DNA of 12,737 nt from Flavobacteriales bacterium (GCA_012960835.1 DUAL01000262.1:1-12737), one strand, 5' to 3'. Counted from the first letter of the stretch, positions 1 to 7,474 are shown. Program-made: numbers and translations. Notes: generated from the letters alone by a model not told the origin.

Positions 1-155
1 ATATATTCATCATGCAAAGTGTAGAAATCAATATATTTTAACCAAAGGAAAAAACAAAGCAGCATAGCAAAAATGGCATAAACTAATTGCTTGTAGAAAA
101 CTCTATTTTTGAAAATTGCTAGAAATGAAGTTTTATTTTGTTTATCCGGTTCCAA
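1..155 (-). CDS. PASTA-domain-type membrane protein, N-terminal part only (runs off left edge)
   Basis: An open minus-strand frame reads from about 155 to the window edge (51 codons). It starts with a short polar stretch, then a basic segment (FKNRVFYKQL), one hydrophobic helix at about residues 24-39 (LVYAIFAMLLCFFLWL), and a tail KYIDFYTLHDEY. This pattern, a short cytoplasmic end, 'F.KQ', one helix ending in LWLK and then T.H.E before the first repeat, resembles the N-terminus of Bacteroidota PASTA-domain proteins. Those are often encoded divergently from ddl, as here. PASTA domains usually bind peptidoglycan or beta-lactam-like ligands outside the membrane. No PASTA repeat lies inside the window, so the family call rests on the N-terminal pattern and gene context. 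No in-frame ATG precedes the helix. TTG at 153-155 is the assumed start; ATT at 165-167, just after an in-frame stop, is the alternative. Confidence 0.55.
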   Translation of the reverse strand, partial: MEPDKQNKTSFLAIFKNRVFYKQLVYAIFAMLLCFFLWLKYIDFYTLHDEY

Positions 156-186
156 TTTGGTAAAAATTTAATAGCTAAACGAAATA

Positions 187-194
187 CAAATATA
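187..194 (-). promoter_or_regulatory. Candidate -7 promoter element for the PASTA-type gene
   Basis: On the minus strand these bases read TATATTTG, an exact match to the Bacteroidota -7 consensus TAnnTTTG. It lies 31 bases before the presumed TTG start and 19 before the alternative ATT start. I see no clear TTTG -33 element upstream. The motif is common by chance in AT-rich DNA, so the support is mostly its position. Confidence 0.45.
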
Positions 195-241
195 AAAATT
201 ATGCAGCCTTAGTACGATATTATTTAATACAATAAATATTT

Positions 242-249
242 TACTTTTG
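242..249 (+). promoter_or_regulatory. Candidate -7 promoter element for ddl
   Basis: TACTTTTG matches TAnnTTTG exactly and ends 16 bases before the ddl ATG. The predicted transcript would have a leader of only about 10 bases, ending in an A-rich stretch (TAAATAAAG) with no Shine-Dalgarno sequence. No good -33 TTTG is visible upstream. With the minus-strand element at 187-194 it makes a compact divergent promoter region. Confidence 0.5.
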
Positions 250-265
250 CTGTTAGTAAATAAAG

Positions 266-1234
266 ATGAAAACAATCGCCATCATAACAGGGGGAAACTC
301 TGCAGAACACGAAATATCTCTGCAATCAGCTAAGGTAGTAGAAGCTAATCTTAATAAAGAGACATTTAATGCAATAATCATTCATCTAAAAGAAGACAAA
401 TGGGAGGCAATAATAGATGATACACGATTGAAAATGGATAAAAAAGATTTTTCATGTATTGTGGGAAACAAGAAAATTTCTTTTGATTTGGCTTTTATGG
501 CTTTGCACGGTCCTCCTGCCGAAAATGGAGAATTACAAACTTATTTTGATGAAATTGGATTAGCTTACACTTCTTGTGGGGCGGCACAATCTGCCCTTAC
601 TTTTGATAAAAATCAGTGTAACCAAGAGCTTTCTAAAATGGGCTTTCTATGTGCAAAATCTACATTTTACCAAAAAGGAGAAAACATTAATACTAAATTA
701 ATTATCGAGAAAGTGGGGCTACCCTGCTTTGTGAAACCAAATCGTGCAGGATCTAGTTTTGGTGTTAGTAAAGTATTTGAAATTGCAGATTTAGAAAAGG
801 CAATTCATTTTGCATTAAAGTATGACAATCAGGTTCTGATTGAACAATTTATTGATGGAACGGAAGTTAGTTGTGGGATTTTTGCCCATGAAAAGATAGA
901 AGTTTTGCCTGTTACTGAAATTGTAAGTCATAACGATTTTTTTGACTATGAGGCAAAATATCAGGGTCTTTCAGATGAAATTACTCCCGCCAGAATTAGT
1001 GAAGAAGAAACCAAAAAAGTGCAGAGAATAACCAAAGAAGTTTACCAAAAATTAGGCCTAAAAGGAATTGTGAGAATAGACTATATTATTATGAAAGCAA
1101 AGCCATATCTTATAGAGATAAATACTATTCCAGGACTATCAACAGAAAGTATCATTCCTAAACAAGCAAAGCAGGCCGGATATAAACTTTCAGAACTTTT
1201 TGAGATTACTATTGAAAACACGATTAATAAATAA
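266..1234 (+). CDS. ddl: D-alanine--D-alanine ligase
   Basis: This cytosolic ATP-grasp enzyme joins two D-alanines, using ATP, to make the dipeptide that ends the peptidoglycan stem peptide. At 322 residues it is of normal length. The N-terminal motif GGNSAEHEISL (9-19) includes the substrate-binding Glu14. The ATP-grasp core carries VKPNRAGSSFGV (156-167), with the serine pair equivalent to that of E. coli DdlB, then the omega-loop FFDYEAKYQG (225-234), RID (270-272) with a metal-binding Asp, and EINTIPG (284-290) with metal-binding Glu284 and Asn286. The usual HGxxGEDG segment is HGPPAENG (81-88), a small departure. The ATG at 266 is the first in frame and follows a promoter-like TACTTTTG. 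The gene diverges from a probable PASTA protein and leads a + strand group of envelope genes. Confidence 0.97.
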   Translation: MKTIAIITGGNSAEHEISLQSAKVVEANLNKETFNAIIIHLKEDKWEAIIDDTRLKMDKKDFSCIVGNKKISFDLAFMALHGPPAENGELQTYFDEIGLAYTSCGAAQSALTFDKNQCNQELSKMGFLCAKSTFYQKGENINTKLIIEKVGLPCFVKPNRAGSSFGVSKVFEIADLEKAIHFALKYDNQVLIEQFIDGTEVSCGIFAHEKIEVLPVTEIVSHNDFFDYEAKYQGLSDEITPARISEEETKKVQRITKEVYQKLGLKGIVRIDYIIMKAKPYLIEINTIPGLSTESIIPKQAKQAGYKLSELFEITIENTINK

Positions 1235-1264
1235 TATATTTACAAACTCAAATAAAAATACATT

Positions 1265-1873
1265 ATGGAACACTATGACAATGAACAAAGGTTAAGAATT
1301 CTTCAAGAGCGACTCGGGCAGATAAAAAACAAACAAGAAGTAAGACAAGAGCAACCACCAAGAGTTGAAAACACCCCTACTTATCCTACTTACAATCCTA
1401 AAGCTACACAAAGTTCAGATGAGGATGTTATCCCTGCAGAAGAAGAGAAAGAGAAAAAATCATCTGGCTTTCCATCCAAAACTTTTATAAGACTTTTAAT
1501 TTTTGGATTTTTAGTGGGTGGTGGATATTATCTTTACACAAACTTTGACTTTAATTCACTTCTTCCAGAGAAAAGTAAAATTTCTGAGCAAATACTGCCA
1601 GAAGATGTTGTAGTGCCATTACAATATTCCCTTGATTTTGGAGCGGCAAAATACATTGTTATATTGTCCTCATTTGAAGAGGAAAGTTTAGCAAAAACCT
1701 TAGTGGAGGAAAAAATTACGGAGGGCTATACCGCTAATTATTTCTTTCTGCCTTCTGTCTCTAATTCGAATGAGCAAGTTTACAGGGTATATCTAGGACC
1801 ATACTTCTCAGAATCACAAGCAAAACAATGGGCAAGTAGGTTGGAAGATGAGTCTGAAGTATTGAATTTGTAA
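1265..1873 (+). CDS. Membrane-anchored SPOR-domain protein
   Basis: The 202-residue protein has three parts. Residues 1-75 are a hydrophilic, charged and Pro/Gln-rich cytoplasmic segment. One hydrophobic helix follows at about 76-94 (RLLIFGFLVGGGYYLYTNF). The C-terminal domain, about 128-202, has the SPOR layout: KYIVILSSF at its start, a helix, and VYRVYLGPYFSESQAKQWASRL near the end, where the second strand plus 'GPY..ES.A' is typical. SPOR domains bind peptidoglycan strands stripped of stem peptides, mostly at division sites, so this is probably a type II inner-membrane protein at the septum. It is not clearly FtsN, since the family is diverse and no other FtsN feature is recognisable. It begins 30 bases after ddl on the same strand, so cotranscription is likely. 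The ATG start fits the charged N-terminus. Confidence 0.82.
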   Translation: MEHYDNEQRLRILQERLGQIKNKQEVRQEQPPRVENTPTYPTYNPKATQSSDEDVIPAEEEKEKKSSGFPSKTFIRLLIFGFLVGGGYYLYTNFDFNSLLPEKSKISEQILPEDVVVPLQYSLDFGAAKYIVILSSFEEESLAKTLVEEKITEGYTANYFFLPSVSNSNEQVYRVYLGPYFSESQAKQWASRLEDESEVLNL

Positions 1874-1912
1874 ACAACAAGAAATTCATTTGACTTCCCT
1901 TGCTTTTAAAAG

Positions 1913-3343
1913 ATGATATTTAGTAGTAGTTTATTTCTTTTATACTTTCTGCCAATATTCCTGCTTGTTTATCATCTTGTTTCCATAAAATTTAAAAATT
2001 GGGTTCTCTTACTTGCTAGTTTGTTTTTTTATTCTTGGGGTGCCCCAAAATTTGTTTTTGTAGTTGTTAGTTCAGTAATTATAGACTTTTACATCATTAA
2101 TGCTATGCATAAGTCTCAGATTAAGAAAAGTAAACTTCTTCTACTAACTTTATCTATATCTATTAATTTGGGATTGCTTATTTATTTCAAATACGCCAAT
2201 TTCTTTGTTGAAAATCTAAATGGCTTATTGAGTTCATTTGGTGCGAATAATATGAAGTGGACTTCTGTTGCGCTCCCAATAGGCATATCGTTTTATACTT
2301 TTCAAACACTAACTTATTCAATAGATGTATTCAGAAAAGTGCATAAGCCATTAAAGAATCCTCAGCAATATTTAGTGTATATCATGATGTTTCCACAAAT
2401 GATTGCGGGGCCAATTGTTCGTTTTAATCAAATTGCCGACCAAATTGAAAACAGAGAAGCCCTAGAAAGTATTGACAATAAGTTATTAGGTCTTTTCCGT
2501 TTTGGGATAGGATTAGCAAAAAAAGTGCTGATAGCCAATGTTTTGGGAGTAGAAGCGGATAGGGTTTTTGCTATGGGAGAAGGTGACCTTACTACCTCTA
2601 TTGCTTGGTTGGGCATCTTGGCATATACATTCCAGATTTATTATGATTTTTCTGGTTATTCTGATATGGCAATAGGATTAGGTAGAGTACTTGGCTTTAA
2701 GTTTCCTGAAAATTTTAATAATCCTTATGTATCCCAAAGTATTACAGAATTTTGGAGAAGATGGCACATGACACTTGGTAGCTGGATGAAAGACTATCTC
2801 TACATTCCTTTGGGTGGGAATAGAGTGAATTCAAAAAATAAATTGTATTTCAATCTATGGTTTGTTTTCTTAATTTCTGGTCTTTGGCATGGTGCAGCTT
2901 GGTGTTTTGTTTTCTGGGGTGCATATCATGGGATATTTTTGATTTTGGAAAAACTTTTTTTATTAAACTTCTACAAGAAAATAGGGAAATACCCTAGCAT
3001 CTTTATCACATTTTTTATCACCATATTAGGATGGGTATTGTTCAGAGCAGATTCATTACATCAAGTAAAATACTTTGTGAAAAAAATGTTTGTTTTCACG
3101 CCAAATGAAATAGCATCTTATATTGATAGAGAATTTATAGTAATATTAATTATAGCTATTGCTTTTGCATTTATTACCCTATTTAAGTTTGGGAAACAAT
3201 GGCAAGACACTTTGTTTTTTAATGATAAGTATTCAATTAAAGGATATGTTCTAATGACAATTATTTCTTTGTCACTTCTGTTATTATGCATAAGTTCAAT
3301 TACTTCTTCTGGATTTAATCCTTTTATATATTTTAGGTTTTAA
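1913..3343 (+). CDS. MBOAT-family O-acyltransferase (AlgI-like)
   Basis: The 476-residue polytopic protein is a close match to the AlgI branch of the membrane-bound O-acyltransferases. These pass an acyl group, usually acetyl, across the inner membrane to a polysaccharide or a periplasmic partner. Visible signatures are SLFFYSWGAPKF (36-47), GISFYTFQTLTYSID (124-138), MIAGPIVRF (163-171), QIYYDFSGYSDMAIGLG (241-257), FWRRWHMTLGSWMKDYLYIP (280-299) with His285, and SGLWHGAAW (322-330), where His326 is the expected catalytic residue. It ends in FIYFRF, as many relatives do. The start is 39 bases after the SPOR gene, and the stop overlaps the next gene's start as TAATG. The following gene encodes an AlgJ/X-like protein, the usual partner. 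The acceptor polymer cannot be read from the sequence. No alginate biosynthesis genes are here, so the name algI is withheld. Confidence 0.93.
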   Translation: MIFSSSLFLLYFLPIFLLVYHLVSIKFKNWVLLLASLFFYSWGAPKFVFVVVSSVIIDFYIINAMHKSQIKKSKLLLLTLSISINLGLLIYFKYANFFVENLNGLLSSFGANNMKWTSVALPIGISFYTFQTLTYSIDVFRKVHKPLKNPQQYLVYIMMFPQMIAGPIVRFNQIADQIENREALESIDNKLLGLFRFGIGLAKKVLIANVLGVEADRVFAMGEGDLTTSIAWLGILAYTFQIYYDFSGYSDMAIGLGRVLGFKFPENFNNPYVSQSITEFWRRWHMTLGSWMKDYLYIPLGGNRVNSKNKLYFNLWFVFLISGLWHGAAWCFVFWGAYHGIFLILEKLFLLNFYKKIGKYPSIFITFFITILGWVLFRADSLHQVKYFVKKMFVFTPNEIASYIDREFIVILIIAIAFAFITLFKFGKQWQDTLFFNDKYSIKGYVLMTIISLSLLLLCISSITSSGFNPFIYFRF

Positions 3344-4476
3344 TGAAAAAACAAATTAAAATAGGGCTATTATTATTGATATTAGGGATGTTATTTATTC
3401 CGATATTACAAATTTGCTTTTCATTTTCAAACGAAAAACCGCTACAAGGAAGTTTTGAGCTATCTCCAAAACCTAATACCATAACCATTTCAGACTGGTT
3501 AAATGGAAAATACCAAGAAGAGTATACCAATTATTTTGACGCATACATTGGATTTAGGCCTACATTAGTGAGAATTTTTAATCAAATTCAATACAGTTTT
3601 TTCAAAAAAACAAATGCAAAAGACGTGCAAATTGGTAAAGATAATTATCTGTTTGAAGGAGGGTACATAAGAGATTATATGGGTTATAGTTTTATTGGAG
3701 AAAATAAAATTACAGAAAAAGTTAAAAGAATACAGAATATACAGAATGAACTAAAAAAAGATAGCATTAATTTGATAATCGTTTTTGCGCCAGGAAAAGC
3801 ATCTTATTTTCCTGAATTTTTCCCATCTCAATATGATACTACTACAAAAACTTTATCTAACTACTTATGTTATGTAAAAAAGTGTGAAGAATTAGATGTA
3901 GATTTTATTGACATCAACTCCTCTTTCATTCAATACAAGAAAAAAAGTAAACATCCTTTGTTCCCAAAAGGGGGAATTCATTGGGGAGAACTCGGTGTTG
4001 CCCTAGCGTTTGATTCCATCACAAAATATATTGAGCAAAAAAGAAGTATTAACATTCCAGATTTTGATTTTAGTACAATAGAATATCCTGATAATTTATT
4101 AAAATCAGACAGAGATATTAGTGATGCTATGAATCTCTTTTTTGAGTATAAATATTATAAAATGCCAAAACCATATTATATTTTTAAAGATACAATAGAT
4201 ACAGAAAAACCAAAACTCTTAATCATTGGAGATAGTTATGGCTATGGCTTAACTAATTCTGTTTTGATGAATAAATTGTTTAGTAATACAGAATTTTGGT
4301 ACTATAATAGGGAGATAAAACCCAACAGAAAAAATCATAGCAGTAAAGTTGAGGATATAAATGTAAAAAAAGAATTAAAAAAGTTTGATGTAGTGCTACT
4401 TTTATCCACAGAAACCAATCTCTTTAAATTTGATTTTGAATTCACAGATTCTTACAATAATATTATTAAAAAATAA
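3343..4476 (+). CDS. AlgJ/AlgX-like SGNH-type acetyltransferase partner
   Basis: The 377-residue protein has one N-terminal hydrophobic segment (about 6-28), so it is probably anchored in the inner membrane with the rest in the periplasm. The body resembles the AlgJ/AlgX SGNH-like family that completes polysaccharide O-acetylation begun by the MBOAT protein. Visible are GKDNYLFEGGY (98-108), FAPGKASYFPEFFP (148-161), the His motif KGGIHWGELG (209-218), SDRDISDAMNL (255-265), and GDSYGYG (296-302), which supplies the likely nucleophile Ser298. AlgX-type proteins usually have Asp two residues before the motif His. Here that place is Gly211, so the triad may be completed differently. Cys25 does not sit in a proper lipobox. 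The ATG overlaps the MBOAT stop by one base (TAATG), which suggests coupled translation. The gene looks richer in A and in AAA/AAT codons than its neighbours. Confidence 0.85.
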   Translation: MKKQIKIGLLLLILGMLFIPILQICFSFSNEKPLQGSFELSPKPNTITISDWLNGKYQEEYTNYFDAYIGFRPTLVRIFNQIQYSFFKKTNAKDVQIGKDNYLFEGGYIRDYMGYSFIGENKITEKVKRIQNIQNELKKDSINLIIVFAPGKASYFPEFFPSQYDTTTKTLSNYLCYVKKCEELDVDFIDINSSFIQYKKKSKHPLFPKGGIHWGELGVALAFDSITKYIEQKRSINIPDFDFSTIEYPDNLLKSDRDISDAMNLFFEYKYYKMPKPYYIFKDTIDTEKPKLLIIGDSYGYGLTNSVLMNKLFSNTEFWYYNREIKPNRKNHSSKVEDINVKKELKKFDVVLLLSTETNLFKFDFEFTDSYNNIIKK

Positions 4477-4478
4477 AT

Positions 4479-4748
4479 TTAATTCTTATTCCATCTTTCC
4501 AACCTTGGAATTCCAATAGTGTAAAACCATCTTTTGACTTTTCCTACACCTTGTTTTTTCAACACGCCTTTCACAAAGCTTTGCATATCTTTTGCTGATT
4601 TAATAGTCTCTTGCTGAGTAAACTCACCTTCTACATAACAAAGTTTACAATAGCTTCCATTTTCAGTCCCATCTTGTTCTGTTCCTTTTTCAAACATTTC
4701 ATGATCCTTAGGAAGCATACAACTTTGACAAAATTTTTCTAAGCCCAT
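4479..4748 (-). CDS. Small putative zinc-ribbon protein
   Basis: The protein of 89 residues begins MGLEKFCQSCMLP. Two Cys pairs, CQSC (7-10) and CKLC (34-37), are separated by an acidic, Gly-containing linker (ENGSY) and followed by YVEGEFT. This matches the layout of the 'putative zinc ribbon domain' family found in many bacteria, whose function is not established. The C-terminal half (about 38-89) is basic and aromatic with no motif I recognise. The open frame extends 19 codons further upstream to 4805. I reject that extension because it is translated from the terminator hairpin and T-run of the preceding gene, and because a promoter motif lies inside it. The stop is two bases from the stop of the convergent SGNH gene. 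Confidence 0.75.
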   Translation of the reverse strand: MGLEKFCQSCMLPKDHEMFEKGTEQDGTENGSYCKLCYVEGEFTQQETIKSAKDMQSFVKGVLKKQGVGKVKRWFYTIGIPRLERWNKN

Positions 4749-4763
4749 AATTTCTTGTTTTGC

Positions 4764-4791
4764 CAAATTTAGTAAAAAAATAATAAACAAA
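4764..4791 (-). promoter_or_regulatory. Candidate promoter of the zinc-ribbon gene
   Basis: On the minus strand TTTG (4788-4791) is followed after 16 bases by TAAATTTG (4764-4771), resembling the Bacteroidota -33 TTTG and -7 TAnnTTTG elements with a slightly short spacer. The -7 element ends 15 bases before the ATG at 4748, the spacing seen for other genes in this window. The -33-like TTTG is the end of the T-run of the lpdA terminator. Confidence 0.5.
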
Positions 4792-4818
4792 AAAAAGCCC
4801 ACCAAATTGGTGGACTTT
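4789..4818 (-). terminator. Rho-independent terminator after lpdA
   Basis: The perfect inverted repeat CCACCAAATTGGTGG (4799-4813) extends by flanking AAG/CTT pairs across one mismatch. On the minus strand it is followed by eight T residues (4789-4796). It starts about 20 bases past the lpdA stop and should end the GT9-lpdA transcript. Read on the + strand, the run on the other side is only three T, so it is effectively one-directional. Confidence 0.85.
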
Positions 4819-4836
4819 CATCTAATAACTAGCAAC

Positions 4837-6222
4837 TTATATGTGTATCACCTCATCATAAGCATCAGCGACTGCTTCCATCACAGCTTCACTCATTGTT
4901 GGGTGAGGATGAATTGCCTTCAATACTTCATGTCCTGTAGTTTCTAATTTACGCGCAACCACTGCCTCAGCAATCAATTCCGTAACATTGTATCCTATCA
5001 TATGACAACCTAACCATTCGCCATATTTAGCATCAAAAATAACTTTTACAAAACCATCCTTATGTCCTGCTGCAGATGCTTTTCCTGATGCTGAAAAAAG
5101 GAACTTCCCTACTTTAATTTCATATCCTGCCTGTTTTGCAGCAGCCTCTGTCATTCCTACTGATGCAATCTCTGGGCTAGCATAAGTACATCCAGGAATA
5201 TTACCATAATCAATTGGCTCAGGGTTCTGACCTGCAATTTTCTCTACACAAGTAATTCCTTCAGCAGAAGCAACATGAGCTAATGCTTGAGTTGGTAATA
5301 CATCCCCAATTGCATAGTATCCGTTTACATTAGTGTTGTAGTAATCATCCACTAAAATTCTACCTTTATCTGTTTTAATTCCTACTTCTTCCAATCCGAT
5401 ATTCTCGATATTAGCAGCAATCCCCACAGCAGAAAGCACTACATCACACTCAATAGTTTCTTCTCCTTTTTTAGTTTTTATACGTACTTTACAACCCGTT
5501 CCTGAAGTATCCACTTTCTCAACTGATGAGTTCGTTATTACTTTAATTCCTGATTTTTTGAAGGACCTTTGTAATTGCTTAGAAACATCAATATCCTCAA
5601 CAGGTACAATGTTTGGTAAAAACTCAACCACAGTAACCTCAACACCCATTGCATTGTAGAAATAAGCAAACTCCACTCCTATCGCTCCTGAACCAACAAT
5701 CACCATTTTTTTAGGTGCAGTTGGCAAAGAAAGTGCTTCACGGTAACCAATTACTTTTTTACCATCTTGTGGTAAATTAGGCAATTCTCTACTTCTAGCG
5801 CCTGTTGCTATAATAATATGTTTTGCAGTATAGTCAGTCGATTTTCCATCAGCAGTAACTGAAACTTTATTTCCTGGCTTAACTTTTCCAAAACCATTAA
5901 TCACTTCTACTTTATTCTTCTTCAAAAGGTAAGCAATTCCACTACTCATTCCATCAGCAACATCTCTACTTCTTTTAATGATAGAAGGGAAATCAGCATT
6001 TACATCTTTTACCGATATTCCGTAATCTTCAGCATGGTTAATGTATTCAAAAACCTGTGCCGATTTTAAAAGCGCTTTAGTTGGAATACATCCCCAGTTT
6101 AAGCAAATCCCACCTAAGTGTTCTTTTTCAATAACTGCTACTTTCAATCCTAATTGTGACGCACGGATAGCCGTTACATAACCTCCAGGACCACTTCCTA
6201 ATACAATAACATCATAGTTCAT
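4837..6222 (-). CDS. lpdA: Dihydrolipoyl dehydrogenase (E3)
   Basis: This FAD enzyme reoxidises dihydrolipoamide with NAD+ in the pyruvate, 2-oxoglutarate or branched-chain dehydrogenase complexes, or in glycine cleavage. The 461 residues are of normal length and there is no N-terminal lipoyl domain. FAD binding is shown by GSGPGGY (9-15). The redox disulfide is GGICLNWGCIPTK (37-49), Cys40 and Cys45. NAD binding is GSGAIGVEFA (177-186). The second FAD motif is YAIGDV (303-308), and the dimer-interface catalytic motif is HPHPTMSEA (438-446), with the His440/Glu445 pair expected for this family. No E1, E2 or glycine-cleavage gene is nearby, so its complex cannot be assigned. It starts 4 bases after the GT9 stop, so readthrough from that gene is likely. 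A separate weak promoter inside the GT9 end cannot be excluded. Confidence 0.97.
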   Translation of the reverse strand: MNYDVIVLGSGPGGYVTAIRASQLGLKVAVIEKEHLGGICLNWGCIPTKALLKSAQVFEYINHAEDYGISVKDVNADFPSIIKRSRDVADGMSSGIAYLLKKNKVEVINGFGKVKPGNKVSVTADGKSTDYTAKHIIIATGARSRELPNLPQDGKKVIGYREALSLPTAPKKMVIVGSGAIGVEFAYFYNAMGVEVTVVEFLPNIVPVEDIDVSKQLQRSFKKSGIKVITNSSVEKVDTSGTGCKVRIKTKKGEETIECDVVLSAVGIAANIENIGLEEVGIKTDKGRILVDDYYNTNVNGYYAIGDVLPTQALAHVASAEGITCVEKIAGQNPEPIDYGNIPGCTYASPEIASVGMTEAAAKQAGYEIKVGKFLFSASGKASAAGHKDGFVKVIFDAKYGEWLGCHMIGYNVTELIAEAVVARKLETTGHEVLKAIHPHPTMSEAVMEAVADAYDEVIHI

Positions 6223-6226
6223 TTTA

Positions 6227-7444
6227 CTATTTTTTTAAGTTCTTATTTAAGGCTGCAATATTAGATAAAACATCTTGCACTGAGATATCGTTCATACATC
6301 TTTTTTCACGGCTACAAGAGTTCCCAAAATAGCAGTCGCAACCACTAGTAGGTTCAATAATCACTGCTCTTCCGTATAGTTCAAATTCATGCACATTAAA
6401 GATGTTATGAAACAGCATCAATTGCTTTTTGAGTGCCAAGGCAATGTGCATCATCATGCTCACAGGGGTTACAATAATATCCGTATTATTCGTAATGGAA
6501 ATAAACTCTTCTAGGCTAAAAGTTCCTAAATAAGTTGCACCTGTTTCCGATTGATAATAGCGATTCATTTCATCTTCATCCGACCCTCCCATTAGCAAAC
6601 AGAAATACCCTTGCTTTTCTAAATCCTTAATCAGTTCCACCCAATACTCCTTTGGCCAAAGGCGTGTTTTCCACCTAAGCCCACAACCGGTATTTAGCCC
6701 AATAATGGTTTTACTATTAGCCAAGGTTTTGAATTTTTCTTTCCACTGATTACTTAACTCTTCATTTAAGTTAATCATGTACTCTTCCTTATTGAACTCA
6801 AAATGGCAGATTTCAAAAATCTCTTCCAAATAATTAAGCGTATTCTTTTTTGAAATATGATCAAAAAGCCCAGTAATGAGTTTGTGTTCTGCTTTATCAG
6901 TTGCAGTATTAACATGACCATCTTTCCATAGAAACCCAAATTTTTCCCTAGCATTTATAAGGGAGAGTAGCATACATGCTTCTTTGTCTTTATCCAAATT
7001 TATAGCAATATCAAATTCTTGATTTGCTAAAACAGAAACAGAAGATGCATCCCATTTATAAATTACATCTACCTCATCTTTTGGAACTACTTGAGGACTA
7101 TGTGTAATCCAACTAAAATGACAATTACCATATTCTTTTTTATATTTTGTAAGTAGTGGAGTTGTCCTTATAACATCACCAATGGCTCCTAATTTTATAA
7201 ATAATATTCTGGTTACTTCTGTTTGTATTTTTGGTATCTCTTCTACTAATTCCTGTTTAGTAAAATCACAAATCTTAAAAATCTCTTGCAATAATGATTC
7301 CTTATTATCTAAAACGATAATAGAAGATGTATTCTTATCATAATGAGAGCAATCATCACATTGCACATCATGCAATTTATTGGGCTTACACGGAATATGC
7401 CCCTCAAAATGCCTGCAATCAAATTTTAAATCTTTTATCTTCAT
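6227..7444 (-). CDS. GT9 (heptosyltransferase-like) glycosyltransferase with terminal cysteine clusters
   Basis: With its start at 7444 the protein has 405 residues. The central part is glycosyltransferase family 9: RILFIKLGAIGDVIRTTPLL (79-98) is the typical N-terminal signature, and GLNTGCGLRWKTRLWPKEYW (249-268) plus LLMGGSDE (283-290) mark the sugar-nucleotide half. Family members transfer sugars, often heptose, onto lipopolysaccharide or related envelope glycans from the cytoplasmic face. Two parts are outside the minimal family. The N-terminus has Cys10, 19, 29 and 32 (C-x8-C-x9-C-x2-C), and the C-terminus has Cys369, 371, 377 and 383 (CDC..., SC, RCM). These could hold a metal, but that is inference. 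An ATG 30 codons further up exists; it is rejected because the TATATTTG promoter motif and an A-rich leader lie between the two. No other glycan-assembly gene is adjacent, so acceptor and sugar are unknown. Confidence 0.85.
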   Translation of the reverse strand: MKIKDLKFDCRHFEGHIPCKPNKLHDVQCDDCSHYDKNTSSIIVLDNKESLLQEIFKICDFTKQELVEEIPKIQTEVTRILFIKLGAIGDVIRTTPLLTKYKKEYGNCHFSWITHSPQVVPKDEVDVIYKWDASSVSVLANQEFDIAINLDKDKEACMLLSLINAREKFGFLWKDGHVNTATDKAEHKLITGLFDHISKKNTLNYLEEIFEICHFEFNKEEYMINLNEELSNQWKEKFKTLANSKTIIGLNTGCGLRWKTRLWPKEYWVELIKDLEKQGYFCLLMGGSDEDEMNRYYQSETGATYLGTFSLEEFISITNNTDIIVTPVSMMMHIALALKKQLMLFHNIFNVHEFELYGRAVIIEPTSGCDCYFGNSCSREKRCMNDISVQDVLSNIAALNKNLKK

Positions 7445-7466
7445 TCTTTTTTCTTTTCGCTTTCGG

Positions 7467-7474
7467 CAAATATA
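7467..7474 (-). promoter_or_regulatory. Candidate -7 promoter element for the GT9-lpdA unit
   Basis: On the minus strand this is TATATTTG, an exact TAnnTTTG match ending 22 bases before the ATG at 7444. The intervening leader is purine-rich (GAAAAGAAAAAAGA). No -33 TTTG is evident. The placement decides for the 7444 start over the longer frame. Confidence 0.55.

Noticed and set aside
1235..1242. TATATTTA as a promoter element before the SPOR gene
   Set aside because: It differs from the consensus at the conserved final G and no -33 element accompanies it. Readthrough from ddl explains expression.
4749..4805. Hydrophobic 19-codon N-terminus of the zinc-ribbon frame, resembling a signal peptide
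   Set aside because: It is translated from the lpdA terminator hairpin and T-run, and a promoter motif lies within it.
6256..6263. TAATATTG on the minus strand as a separate lpdA promoter
   Set aside because: It has one mismatch to TAnnTTTG, lies inside the GT9 coding region and is 33 bases from the lpdA ATG, so it is not strong enough to list.
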